Positions 22,501 through 34,221 of a stretch of 64,000 nucleotides of DNA are shown here, piece after piece. A model generated the notes under the pieces. It searched no databases and had not been told where the DNA came from. It saw only the letters and a list, made by a program, of their open reading frames with translations. A program made the translations under genes and the position numbers. Position 1 is the first letter of the stretch. The number at the start of each line of letters is the position of its first letter. The DNA is from Sipunculus nudus (taxonomy: Eukaryota; Annelida; Sipuncula; Golfingiida; Sipunculidae): the NCBI GenBank assembly GCA_026874595.1, contig CM049316.1, forward strand, positions 67,914,676-67,978,675. The letters are read 5' to 3'.

Positions 22501-23330
22501 CTAACCCTTCGGAAAGTGGAGTACTCCTATACTCCAGTAAGTTCTCGTTACACGTTTCATCATATCTCAGTTAAATGGATAACCGTGACAGTTCAGGTAA
22601 GGATAATCCAGAAAGTTGTTGGTAATATGGGTAGCCAGAATCCTTCATGCATCATGTTAGATGTCTTTGATATGGGTAACCGTAACTTTCGGGCATAGAA
22701 GGCCCCATTAAGTGTTTGTCACAGGTACCATTTTATGTCCGTGTTATGGGTAAACCAAACTCTACAGGTAGACTAAACGGGTAAGTAGTTGTCGCAGGTA
22801 TTATACGATATGTCCATTATATTGGTTGCCATAACTCTTCGTGCATAGAATACTCCAGTAAGTGCGTTCCACCGGTCTCCTTTTATGTCCGTGATATGTG
22901 TAACCCTAACCCTTCGGTCAAGGATAATTATCAAGCTCTTGTCCCAGGTTCCGTTTAATGTCCATGATATTGGTATTCCTAACCATGTGGGCATGTAATA
23001 CTAAAGAAGGAGCGTGACACTGATGATATGTTAGAAAATATCCGTATAATGTGCCACAAAGTGAACGAAGTCGCAGTATATTTGTCATGGATACCTCTGC
23101 AAAACATATACTGTAAACAATGATTTGTTACCTGAGGAACCAGGTTTGTTCTCTTTTGGTGTAACTGATTTGTATTTTTCGTGTATTTCTGAGAGAAATG
23201 AATCTGGACAACTCTGTGGGCATGAATTATCAGCGTAAGCACCAGTCACAAGTGACATGTTACAATATGTCAGCAATACGGGTATTTATCATGAATCCTT
23301 GAGAGAAATGAACTGGGACAACTTTTTGGG
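19506..23330. repeat. Degenerate satellite with telomere-like core GGTAACCCTAACCCTTCGGG
   Basis: About 3.8 kb of diverged units spaced roughly 75-100 bp. A typical unit reads GTCCGTGATATGGGTAACCC, TAACCCTTCGGGCATGGAAT, ACT-CAGTAAGTGCTTGTCAC, AGGT-TCATTTTAT. Well-kept cores lie near 20190, 20365, 21070, 21305, 22215 and 22900. The CCCTAACCC word inside each unit equals 1.5 telomeric repeats of the TTAGGG type. It is interrupted at about 20570-20770 by unrelated sequence and by a second recurring module (separate entry). Open frames inside are by-products. Confidence 0.8.
21880..23200. repeat. Second recurring module inside the telomere-like satellite
   Basis: A block with GTGAACGA-GTCGC-GTATATTTG, TCATGGATA, AACATATACTGTAAACAATG and TTGTTACC-GAGGAACCAG occurs three times: about 21880-21960 (truncated), 22286-22440 and 23050-23200. 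It is inserted at comparable points of the satellite, which implies a higher-order unit. Confidence 0.65.
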
Positions 23331-23359
23331 CATGGATTACCAAAGTACACTACCTCAAA

Positions 23360-23920
23360 AGCAGCAGATATTGCGATCGCAAAATAATAGCCTACTTGGG
23401 TAGTGGGAGACAGCAACTTCTTAATGTGCAGGTCTGTCTGCTACCGCGCACATTGTGTATTTCGATCACAGCTTAATATGGGTTATGGCATTTGCCACCA
23501 CGCAGAACAGTTTGCTACTTTGCGACAATAAATGGGTACGGCGCATTTTGATTTTATTGGTCCTGTCCAAGCGACCTCTGGCAGCAATGACTTGCACTAC
23601 GTCAATAGTAGCAGCATTTTCCATCACAAATTCATAGTCCCCATGGGTAGCAGGTGACAACAACTTGCTATCGCGCAAGTGTGGCTTGCTACCGCGCACT
23701 TTGCGCATATCAGCCGGTCTGTGGCTGATTGTAGCATGTCCGGTAGCTGCTCAGTGCGCGATGTGGCGGGCTATGCGCAAGGGTAGCAATTGCTACTCTG
23801 CGACTTTTATTTTCTTCCTAGTATTTTGCGCTCATCAGCCGCTGAGTGCAAAATAGTAGCAAGACAAGTGGATTCTGAGTGCGCAATGTGCCCGGCTATA
23901 CACAATTGCAGCAAAGGATC
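23360..23920. repeat. GC-richer degenerate repeat with GCTACCGCGCA words
   Basis: TTGCTACYGCGCA, its relatives (GCTATCGCGCAAG, GTGCGCGATGTG, GAGTGCGCAATGTG) and ATCAGCCG-CTG-GTG recur on both strands every 40-110 bases. No intact gene is present. Confidence 0.5.
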
Positions 23921-24839
23921 CCAGGGTTAAGTCTAGAAATCCGACAGTTCCATGCACATATGTAAATTGGCGTAATTATGGCGTAAGTGTATCTTTTTTT
24001 TCGGTATGGGACAATGTTCCAGAAAGACTGTCACTCCTGAGAATTGATTTTGCTAATATATTAAGATGTTTTCTTTCTTCTTTTATTCATCCCAATAAAA
24101 CTAGGTACATAGAAAACATTAAAGTAAAATATCATAAAACAATTTTAGACGTAGTAGCATAAATTAAAACTTTTGGGGTATAATACTTTCTCGTAATAAA
24201 AAAACAACAAATAACATACTGAGAATGTTTTCCACCTCTTATTATCTTTTTTATATAAAATGCAGAATAATTGTATTACAGTTTGATCAAATAGTAGTAA
24301 CATAACAGGGTTCGCGTTTTGTTCTCTTTCTCTTAAGAGTATATTTGAACATTGGACATACCTAGACTGCTAAGATCAAGAACACGACTAGCCAGTAACT
24401 CTGATTCAATGATGACTTTTTACTCACATGTGCATAGCCTAAATGTTTTGAATATGTCAATATGTACAATATGTTTCATATGTTGCAGCCTTTTTGAAGT
24501 TTTTATGATCACCATCGTAAGACCGGCTAATATTGTAATAATCATATGATACCTCTGATGAGAAAAGACGCCCGTATGATCATAACTAAAGTTTGGAAGA
24601 TAAAACTAATGGATCAGTGTAATATCTATGTAAATATATTGTAAAATCTGTGCAAAGGAGTACAGATATTCAGTAATGTATAAAATCATTTTTTTTAACC
24701 AGAAACCAATACAGAATGTAAAGACGTGCCGAATGCAGCAGGACAATTGGTTTTTGGATACGACGGAAGGTTTCTGGTTGAGTTGTACGTTCTAGGCAGT
24801 TCACAGCAGGGACTTTCGTCTATATAATGTGATGGTCAG
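23921..24839. other. AT-rich non-coding
   Basis: Nothing supported. Confidence 0.4.
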
Positions 24840-25610
24840 TGTTTATCAATAGATATATATGGGCTTAAATGTTCTTTTTATTTTCTTTAAAGATAATATA
24901 AATGATACTTCTTGGGAATCGTGAAGTATGTCCTTGAAAACTGGGCCAAACAAAAGTCTTGGTACAACCTGGAGGTAACTCTCCATAGGTTTTCTTTCTG
25001 AGAACAAAGGTGTTTTTGTCTGATAATATTTAAAGAAAAACTTTAAGCACAATTGAAACTAGTCAAATCTCTTAACGTTTGGCGTAAAACAAAATTAATC
25101 ATGAATGTGCTGAAACTGTTGAGAGGTCAAGTTTTCTATGTTTGATAATATTTAACAAACTATCAGTGACAAATGAACCTCTGTTCAAATCTCATTAAAT
25201 TTTAGAATCAAACGAAATTAGCTAAGATTATGCGAAATTGTTTATAACTCGGTCACTTCTATATTATAAAGGTTCACAATCCTGGCATGGGTAGGTATCA
25301 GAGGAACTACTCTGAGTGAACTAACTGCAATTTTAGCCAAATCTCACGATATCTGTTGTCAAATCAGAATAAGCGAAATCTTTCAACTCAATCTCTTTTT
25401 CAATTAGAGAGATTTAGATTTTTTTCTAGGGATAGTATTTGATAGGCTTCTTTTGACCCAGCTGCAAGTCACATGAAATCTCATAATGTTTGTCTTCAAG
25501 CAGGAATAATAGAGATTTCATATGACTTGCTTATAATTCGGTCACTTTTTCAAGCTAGAGAGGCCTGGTTTCCTGCACCGGGTAGCATTTTATAAACACT
25601 TCCCTTTTCC
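24840..25610. repeat. Degenerate tandem repeat, unit about 150-185 bp
   Basis: Recurring order of words: GGTAG-ATTT-ATAA, CAAATCTCAT-A-TTT, TCAAA-CAGAATAA-CGAAAT, TTATAACTCGGTCACTTTTTCAA, AGAGAGGT-TAG-TTTTCT. Copies start near 24870, 25110, 25290 and 25440. It ends in a 13-base C run at 25612-25624. Confidence 0.55.
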
Positions 25611-25624
25611 GCCCCCCCCCCCCC

Positions 25625-26689
25625 TCGTTTGACCAGATACGAGAATGCTATGATACCATTCACAGCTGTCTCTTAAATAGGGCTGGCGACTATGTAATAA
25701 TTACATCTTGTTATTCTGTTTGATTACAATATAGGTTGGATATGAAAATTTATCTGCTTTTATATTGGTCGTTATAACAACATTGCCCAGTCTTATTACA
25801 TCATAAGTACGTGGCATATATCATTTTTTAAGCTATCAACAAGTCGGTCGGTTATTACAATAACAGTCTTAATAGTCTAAGTTTAAATAAGCAAAATTGA
25901 TAATGAAACGTATTGCAGATTTCATCACCATATCTTTTCAAGAAAAGATGGAGATATATTTTCGTTATGATTATGAAACCTTTTTTGACATTGTATTCCT
26001 TGGTAAGCTTATTTTTCTAAAATATATCATACCTTCTAACATCGGTGCCGGTTTTTCTTTGGCCCAAGGATAGAATAGGCTGATTAGCCGTTGCATCGCA
26101 CGATGGTGCAGGATACTCTTATCTTGGAGAGATATTCTGGAGAGACAGTTAAGATACGTTATTAAAATGAAGGTTCTTCTAAACTTAAAATCCATAAAGT
26201 ACGCGCAACACTCAGCCTTGACAGGCATCATTGAATCAAAATGATGTAATGTGGCCGCCATGTTTGATAAAAAGGTGTGAAATCACTGTATGAAAGAAGG
26301 AAAAAATACTTAAATGTGATGTACAAGTCTGATGTGCTGTTCATAGTTTACATAGGAATATTTCCATTTTTCATAAAAGTGCATATTTTAACAGGTGAAC
26401 CATGGATCATGAGGCTCAGCTGACAAGCATGAGTTAATGGCTTGATTTTTAAAACTGTTATTTTATTTGAGACAACGATTGCAACTGTAGTAAATATTTT
26501 TGGGAGGGGCAGGAAGATTTGTATGCATAACTTGATGGTTCAGAGCAAAATTGTAATACCAGACATGACAATTTGCTATTAGTTCAAACAGTGAAATTGA
26601 TCTTTCCAGAACACAGCTTGCAGAATATAGATCACCATGAACTTATTTAAGGTTTGCAAAGATTATTTTTTTCAGCTGAGCTAAGAAGT
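25625..26689. other. Non-coding
   Basis: No supported gene. A minus-strand open frame at 25971-26261 has no splice borders or recognisable motif. Confidence 0.4.
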
Positions 26690-27430
26690 ACCTTCTTGGT
26701 CAAGTGGTTACGATTTTTACCCTTCTTATGTATCAAATTTCAACTTTTCTTGTGTATTATAAGCCACAGAGCTCAGAAAGGGTAACAGAGACCTAATTTC
26801 AGGTTTCCAAGGAGAATCTTACGGACCCCCGAGGATGTAAAATGAGAATACTCCAGGTCTAGTTGTTTCGATTTGTGTCTTGTTAAAAGATGAACGTATA
26901 AAAGGTCTCAAAATGAGAAAAAAATGGAAAGTTCGAAAAAAATCGAGGTGGCTGTAAAAGTCTTCAGAAAATGATGAAAAATTTAATGACCATAAAGCAT
27001 GCTAAAAAATATGGTGATCAAGGCATTAGTTGTTCAGTTATTGGAGCTTTTTTTAATCAAATTTTTAATGGTTCCTTGGGGTACTTCTGGGTCGCATAGC
27101 TTGTAGGATATGGGTAACAGAGACCTTATTAAAAGAACTCTTAGGATGTCAAAATAGATGATTCTAGGTCAAACGGTTATTATTTGTATGTGCCCTGCTT
27201 TGGTATCAAATTTTCAATAATTCTATAATTCTATAATTCTAATGGGTAATTATGAGCCCTATAGCTTGGAGAATATGGTTAACAGTGACCTAATGCCAGG
27301 TTTCCAAGGAGTCTTATCATGGAACTCCGACGATATCAAGTAAGAAGATTCTAGGTCCAGTGGTCACGATTTGTGCCCTGTTAACGGACGACTGCATCTT
27401 TAAAAGGTCTCGAAAATAAAGAAAAAAATC
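26690..27430. repeat. Degenerate tandem repeat with GGTAACAGAGACCTAATTTCAG
   Basis: Three units (near 26775, 27110, 27270), and a fourth isolated at 28050-28160, share GGGTAACAGAGACCTAATT, TTTCCAAGGAG, CGAYGATGTAAAATAAGA, GATTCTAGGTCCAGTGG and (two units) TTAAAAGGTCTCGAAAA. A recent small duplication (three ATAATTCT words at 27220) sits inside. Confidence 0.6.
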
Positions 27431-27661
27431 CTTTCAAATCGAAAAAAAGTCCGAGCGGTGCCACCAGCCTACAAAAACTGATGTAACACTCTGTAATCAT
27501 TTTACATGCGAAGAATCTGCGTCAATTTTGGATATTTCTGCCTTTTAATAATTCGGGTGTATATACTTATATATATGAAAAAGGCTGAGTTCCTGGCTTC
27601 GTCCCGGGTTCTCTGTACATTAGTTCCAGTCATGATACAGAACACTGTGAACAATGTTCAG

Positions 27662-27898
27662 AACCGGCAATAAACAGTGTAAAATAGAGGAGCCGAACTG
27701 GGTCTACTGGACACGGTGACACCTGCTGTCCTCTTCAATTGTGACGTTATTCAGGAAATTTCACGCGGCGATCGTGACAACATAGTTACTTCGTTCCGCT
27801 ATGACAGCAAAGTTTTTACATACAGCGCCGTTCAGTTAGACTGCGTTAGCCATGCACACCTCACATTAATCAACCAACACCTCAGCGTCGTGATGTAG
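27662..27898 (+). CDS. Possible terminal exon, ZP-like end (uncertain)
   Basis: An open frame of about 70 codons from 27690, GC-richer than its surroundings, ends with TAG at 27896-27898. A poly(A) signal AATAAA lies 30 bases on, at 27928. It carries DTVTPAVLFNCDVIQEI and IVTSFRYDSKVFTYSAVQLDC. The pattern [FY]-x-[FY]-x-S-x-x-F-T-x-S-x-V-x-L-x-C resembles the end of a zona pellucida domain (family recollection). The acceptor upstream is poor (AAATAG/AGGAGCC), and no partner exon was found. It could be a chance frame. Confidence 0.25.
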
Positions 27899-27930
27899 GT
27901 TTATTTTTAATTAATTTTCATTAACTGAAT

Positions 27931-29525
27931 AAAAAATAAGGTCTTAAATTTATTGATACTTTGTAGGTCCAAAGTATATTAATATAGTTCACAGGTGTCA
28001 TTTGGTATTATCATTTAATTGATGTTTCCGGTAATAAAATTCCGGTAATCCACTTGGAAGATACGGTTAACAGAGACATATTTCAGATTTCCATACAGAC
28101 TTTTTATGGACCTCCTTTGATGTAATTTAGAAGATTCCAGGTCCAGTATTCAACGGCTTTTTCTTTAAACTGTTCCCAAAAGTAGTTTTTTAGGATGCTT
28201 ACCTTTATCAGTTTTTAGTTCATGCATAAAGATGATCGCTTAAATGTTCTAATAGATTGAAACCAAATCCGTTTCATTCTACATGATCCGAAATATTGTG
28301 ATGTATTGGTCAATAAAAGAGACGACCATATATCAACCAAAAAAAAAAACCTAATTACTGTGGAAGTCTAAGCTCAGTCCATTAAACTCGGATAGGTAGT
28401 GTTTAGTACTACAATATTCACACAAGGTTTAAAGTTGTCTAAAGGAGAACGAACAAGAACACTTTTGCAACAGTTTCATTTATGCACAGTTATTAATCGC
28501 GGCTTATTGAGCTTAATAACATTATTTTGATTTTGTTGGTGTTCTTATGTCTTTGTTGTTTTTTTTTTGTTTTGATAACAAATTTACTGTGGCTCAGTTA
28601 TAAGTTCTTTTGCACCTACCATGTCTTGTCTTACTAACTCTTTTTCTAGCGAGGAAACGTACTTGATGTTTTAAATTGTAGTGTACAATTTAACAGTATA
28701 TAATAGCATGCACACATCAATTGACTACAGACTCTTGTTTCATCAAATTCTTTGAGTCAGGTATCCATGTCACTGAACTTTCAGAGTACTTTCAGAACTG
28801 TATTTGTAAACCTGACTGTCTAGGCTTTATGGGTCCAGACACCAGATATACAGTGAAAATCATGCCAGATATAATCAGAGCATTATATATATGTCTCCCA
28901 CACAATTTAGTCTTACAAAACATATCTGGGGTATTAGAAAATAGCAGATATGTGAGATAGATTAAGGATAATGGCAGAATGGTTTGTAGATTGTTCACAT
29001 TCACCACTGTCAGGTATACCCCATTCGACAGGGGAATAGTTGAAGGGCTTTCACATATCATTATTAGAGAAAGGATCCTGTAACGTTGGATTGTGATAGT
29101 TTTATCATGCCATCAAGGCTTGCTTTCATGAAAATAGGGGCAATAAATGTTTATTTTACCTGTCTTCACAATTTGGCTATAATACAGCCTGTTGCTGCCA
29201 CAAAATATTTTTTAACTGATGTTCTGAGTAATTTCAGCATATTCAAGTGCTATATTCATTATTTCAAGGCTTTTCTTGTACCACACATTAACTGTTGTAC
29301 TATATTCGTACCATAAGATTGAATAACAATTTTATGAGTGATTTGAATAAGTGAACATCACACTTAATGTGTTTGTATTTTACCAGTTATGCGTGACTTT
29401 TGAAATAAATGGCGGTATCGGTGCGGAGGTGGGTCCGCGAAAGTGGGGATTTTGGGTGCCGAATGAAGGGGGGGATTGAAGCAGAGAGGAATGATTTTTT
29501 TTCCACTGCCATTTTGTCATGACAT

Positions 29526-29527
<2 letters not shown>
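27931..29527. other. Non-coding, with one stray repeat unit at 28040-28160
   Basis: AT-rich. The unit at 28040-28160 belongs to the 26690 family. A plus-strand frame at 28721-28960 is unsupported. Confidence 0.4.

Positions 29528-29577
<50 letters not shown>
29528..29577. repeat. (TA)25 microsatellite
   Basis: Uninterrupted alternating T and A. Confidence 0.97.
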
Positions 29578-29578
<1 letters not shown>

Positions 29579-29764
29579 CTCTATTTATTTGCCATCCATT
29601 CATTCGCCAAATTCGATGTTGCCAAAAATGTAGATATCCCATGTCTCTCTACACTATATTTTATTTTAGATGGATCCGGAGAAAGTCCACTGCCATAAAC
29701 ACTCTATTCTCTGCTTACATTCAGAACTGTCGAAAGCTCCCTGGGTCAGTAAGAACTTTATACT

Positions 29765-31370
29765 GATAGGTTATATGTTTACTGTCAGTGATTGACTAAA
29801 ATGTCAGAGGCTTCTGGGAACAGTCGGCCATTCACATACACACTGGATTCGCATTCGTCGCAAAGCAGCAATTAGCAGAGGACGTTTTAGCTAAACTACA
29901 ATTGAGTGACATCCTGCAGAGAGACTGCTGAAGTCTAGGCGAAGTCTCTTGAAAGAAACTGAACCAAGTGCCGAAGCTAAGAGTCGGTGACTGTCGGAAT
30001 TATCTAAATGAGGAGGAGTCTGAAAATACGGGAGCTTACTGTTGGTGACAGTTGGAAGGTCGAAGAGAGATTATACACTTGGACTTTTATTCTGTCGGCA
30101 ACTGTAGAAACGCTATGAAGCTCCTTGACATAATAAAACTTCATTTGCTGTAGGTTAACTATAGGCAACTGTTGGAACTGTCAGAAGTTTCTGGAAGACT
30201 TTAAGTTGAAACATTTGTAGAATTGCTTACTGTCGGTGACTGTCGGAATTGTCGGAAGTTTATGGGAAACTATAATTGAAAACACTGGTGAATTTACCTA
30301 CGGGCGGCGACTTTCAGAACCCGAGTAAGTAGCTTGGGACATGCTAGGGTATATGCTTACTGTTGGCTACTGTCTGAACTATCGAAAGCATTAGACTATA
30401 CTTGAAAACACCTGTGCATATGCTCACTGTCGGTAATTGTCGGAACTGTCGGAAGATCTTAGGGTTAAATAGACCTTCATAAACGTTACGGTATTTGCTT
30501 CCTGCCCGCGAATGTCAGATCTGTCAGAAGCTTCTTGAGATGATATGACCTTCATACACACCAACTTTAATGCATCCTGTCTGCGACTGTCGGAACTGTC
30601 AGAAGCTTATGGGGATGCGGTTTTTGTAAACCACTTATGAAATAACTCACTGTCGGAAGCTTGTGGGACAGCAAGACCTACATACCACTGAGGTATATGC
30701 TCAATGTCAGTGACAGTCGAAACTGTCGGAAGTAGCCGTGACAACCCGAATCAGTACGTAATGATGACTGGACTGGTAGGCCTGGTTGAGTCGCGAAACA
30801 AGCAATATCGAGGAATGCAACGCAGTGATCTTCCATCAGGTTGCATTTATATTGTGGTCAACAGCCCGTAATCTTGATATTATGCTACGAATGATGAATT
30901 AACACAAGGGAATACATGTGAACTCACAAACCAAACTGAAACTCCATCTCTATGGTAACGAGTCGTTTCCTCTTCTGCACACAAGTTGGCTGCGTCCAGT
31001 AACCCGTGCGAGCCATGCCTGTATTCATGCGGTCAGAAATTCAACAAACATGCGGAAGGGCTTACCAATATGCTCAGTTAAAAGGGAATTTCTCTCGCTC
31101 ATGTTTGGTATTGTAAGAAAGTATCCTAAAATTGCTAACGATTAATCTGCTTTATGTTAAATGACAGTGAACATGTAGGCCATGAGACGTTTTAAAAAAA
31201 TTACAAAAATATTTGCATTCTCATGGGTTCTTATAGTGCGTTACTTAGGCCTAGATGTAAAGGCACTAGATGTGACAGCCAGAACTCATGTCGTAATTTC
31301 ACAGGTCCGATATGGCGCTATGTCGGAAGCTCCTAGAATTCGACCTTTAGGAACTGACAGAGGCTTCTGA
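29765..31370. repeat. Degenerate minisatellite with CTGTCGGAAGCTTCTGGGA
   Basis: From 29780 to 30745 the words ACTGTCGGTGACTGTCGGAA, TGTCGGAAGCTTCTGGGA, ACCTTCATAC and GGTATATGCTTACTG recur at spacings of about 65-100 bp. A last pair of units lies at 31305-31370, after about 550 bp of other sequence. Internal structure is nested: TGTCGGAA itself repeats two or three times per unit. Confidence 0.75.
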
Positions 31371-31429
31371 TGAGAGTAAGTCCTTTAAATAGTATGACCA
31401 TGTTCTCGCATTTATCTGCCACGTAAAAA

Positions 31430-31890
31430 CAGCCAATTGTGACGTCAAATAACCAAATCCTGAGAAGAATCACCAGAAACCGCAACCGAAATGTTCTGCA
31501 ACAACCATTGAACCGTCAATCCAAGCGAGCTTGCAACTGCAGGAATAAAGGAGAATGTCCACTTAACAGCTGCTTAATAACAAGTTTGGTTCACAAAGCA
31601 TATATAACATCAGGGACAGTCTCATGCATAGGAAACACAGGAAATACTTTCAAAAGCCGCTATGCAAACCACAAGAGTCCTTAAAATACGGGCAGTATAA
31701 AAAAGAAACAGAAATATCAAAATATGTTTGGAAACTTAAACGCCAAGGCACCTGACACGGTATCACATGGTCTATTATTGCTAAGCCTACTACGACTACG
31801 ATGATAAGTTTAACTTATGCAAACAATAAAAGCTACAAATCATGACGTAAAAAAATAACTCCACTCCTTAATAAACCAGGTGAAGATCTA
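31430..31890 (+). pseudogene. Penelope-like element remnant, GIY-YIG endonuclease end
   Basis: An 81-codon frame (31439-31684) reads SNNQILRR, then CNCRNKGECPL with a further Cys, the Cys-rich knuckle typical just before the GIY-YIG nuclease of Penelope-like elements and relatives. Then comes a nuclease-like stretch ending NTFKSRYANHK. The YIG triplet appears as CIG, so a key residue is altered. Past a frameshift near 31685, EISKYVWKLKRQG and then ITWSIIAKP continue the usual order of this domain. No reverse transcriptase or upstream ORF remains. Inference: a 5'-truncated, inactive copy. The assignment rests on motif order read by eye. Confidence 0.6.
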
Positions 31891-32055
31891 ACACTTGCAA
31901 GCATCATCCAGCAAAATCCAGCCAACCGGAAATAATCTTCTTGCACACGCACCCATACATGAACAAACACAAACCATTCAGTCACCTGATGAGTGCCATG
32001 CACTGCGCACAAAACCTGCGGGTTGTGACATTAATGCATTGATGCATTTTTATGA

Positions 32056-32059
<4 letters not shown>

Positions 32060-32114
<55 letters not shown>
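32060..32114. repeat. (TA)n microsatellite
   Basis: About 55 bases of alternating T and A. Confidence 0.97.
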
Positions 32115-32118
<4 letters not shown>

Positions 32119-33275
32119 CCTTGGGTATTAGTATAAGAAATGGTAATAGTAATGACTATTCCAGCTTTTTCCATGTTATAGTAATAGTAATAGTAATAGG
32201 CTCGACAAATTAATAGTAATATAAACAGAAGACAATGTAATATAATAATACATATTACTTTCTATTTCTTCCTGTGAGCCCCTTGATCATCAAGCATATC
32301 AGCAAATAATGCTGAACTGACTCAGTTTTTGTCTAGTGATTGCCCAGAACGTGCCTATTGATAAGGCAAGCATAGACCAGCTGCCACACTGCTGGTGCCC
32401 ACTGATGCCAATTACATAAGAGTACTGGACAGAGCAGGTCCTAGACGAATAAGTTACCTGGCAAAATCTGACCTTTGATTACTAAACCATCGATAAACAG
32501 AGGCATGTTTGATGTAAAGAAACAGATAAATAGTGTATTATTTTTGTGACATGTACATCTTGCATCCATCAGTCAAAATGCATATTCTGAAATGTACCTA
32601 GATTTGTTTTCACCGGCCAGTTTGCATTTAAATTATACAGATTGCAATAACACACATTTAGGAAAGAATATTATATGAAACTAGATACAGTGCAAACCCA
32701 AAATGTTCATGATAAGCTTATGATGTTTTTACTACCCATAAAGTATTGAAGCCTACAATGCTATGAACTTGTACCAGTACCACAATCACTTGGATACTGA
32801 AAGTCATACTGCAGGCACATGTATTATCTAGTTAATTTATATACATATTATTTTAAAACTATTCTTTTAATATTTGTCTGTTATTTCATAGTACCAATTG
32901 TGCGTACCTTCATTCAGTATCTAAAATTATGTTGATATAAATTTTGAAAATAAAATGAACCGTTTTCTCATAATATAAATTTATTTGATTATATAATATG
33001 AAAATATTACTAACCGTTAATATTTTATTATTTTTTAACTGAAATTTCGATATCAAATAATTAGATCTTGTTATGTACATAAATTTAGGGTAGAAGATTG
33101 TTAAATACCAAATTTATTATGAAATAGATTTAAATAATATTTTATTTGTTTTGTAGATGGATTTAAAAGTTTTAATATCTCCTAGTATTCCTGAATTATC
33201 CTTTGCTGGTATTGCTGCAATGAAGAATAAAGGCCATGCTTGCTACCAATATTGAAAAGTTTACCACCTCCCTGT
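32115..33275. other. AT-rich non-coding with TAATAG microsatellite words
   Basis: AGTAATAGTAATAG repeats at 32140-32220. Similar words recur at 40100-40160 on the other side of the LTR element. No gene is seen. Confidence 0.45.
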
Positions 33276-34079
33276 TGTTACAGGTGTCTCTTTTATTGTA
33301 AACACAGAGGTCATGCTAGTCTGGGGCTTTCTCGCCGGGTGTTGCGGGCTCAGTTTAATCCGTAATGGTTGAACTCTCGCGGAGTATAGCAGCTCGCAGC
33401 CAGGCTTGTCTCGAATTTTCTTGTCTGTGCACGAGTTTTGTTCTTTTCAATTGTTCGTAAAAAGGAATTTTCTAAAGTTTTCGGATGAAAGGTTATAAAT
33501 AGTAGCTGTGTTTTAGAGCCGGGGGAGGTGAGAAAATATTCCAGCGGGCATGGAAGTGTGTGTCAGTTTGTGGGACTTTTTCCGATACATGCAGCAGTCA
33601 TGGGTCTTCTTCTGCATTTATGGCGGAGTTTATATAGTCTTCAGTTTACCTTTCGAATCACTCAGGATTTCACTTTTGGATTACAGTAGGCTGATTTTAT
33701 GATAACATTGGACGGTTATTCTCTGAGAAGATTTGTGTGAACTGTTCATCTGGCTTATACATTTTAAAGGAGGTGTCGCTGTGACAGAGGTGGTATCCAG
33801 GTACTGTGCACTTTGTTTATTATGCTGTGTGATTGTATTGATTTGCTGTTATACTGTTGTTGTACTGTGTAATTGTATTGATTTAGTGTATTGTAATGTT
33901 AGGGGTGTTTCATGAATAAATTATTATAGCTATTTGTTAACAAAAAAACACTGACTTCTTTATTCATTTCCCAAGATAATTCACGCTGCCTAGTGTTACA
34001 AAATCTGATTTTTTTATCTCCATAAAAAAATTTAGGCTTGTCACGACTACGTGATCTGTTGATATTAGGTTCCGTAAAA
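33276..34079 (+). repeat. 5' LTR
   Basis: Starts TGTTACAGGTGTCTC and ends TCCGTAAAA (GTAACA in the 3' copy). It contains a TATA-like GGTTATAAATAG at about 33490 and a polyadenylation-type AATAAA near 33915. Collinear with 38583-39388. Confidence 0.85.
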
Positions 34080-34085
34080 TAAAAT

Positions 34086-34103
34086 TGGGGGCTCTTCCGG
34101 GAT
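34086..34103 (+). promoter_or_regulatory. Primer binding site, tRNA-Pro-like
   Basis: TGGGGGCTCTTCCGGGAT lies six bases after the 5' LTR. It differs at one base from the well-known tRNA-Pro primer site of gammaretroviruses (TGGGGGCTCGTCCGGGAT), which it matches 17 of 18. Confidence 0.8.
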
Positions 34104-34221
34104 GCTTAAAAGTTTTGAAAATTTATGAGGCCTGGAACTTGACACATTGTTAACATTACATTGTTTACAAGATTTATCTCAGTGTTTTTTTTTTGTTTTG
34201 TTATTGTTTTAACATCTTTAC

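Noticed and set aside
19662..22994. Many 60-106-codon ORFs within 19.6-23 kb
   Set aside because: They lie in the telomere-like satellite and change frame from unit to unit.
32060..32114. CRISPR-like or repeat-array interpretation of the regular tracts
   Set aside because: They are simple dinucleotide microsatellites; no repeat-spacer structure exists anywhere in the window.
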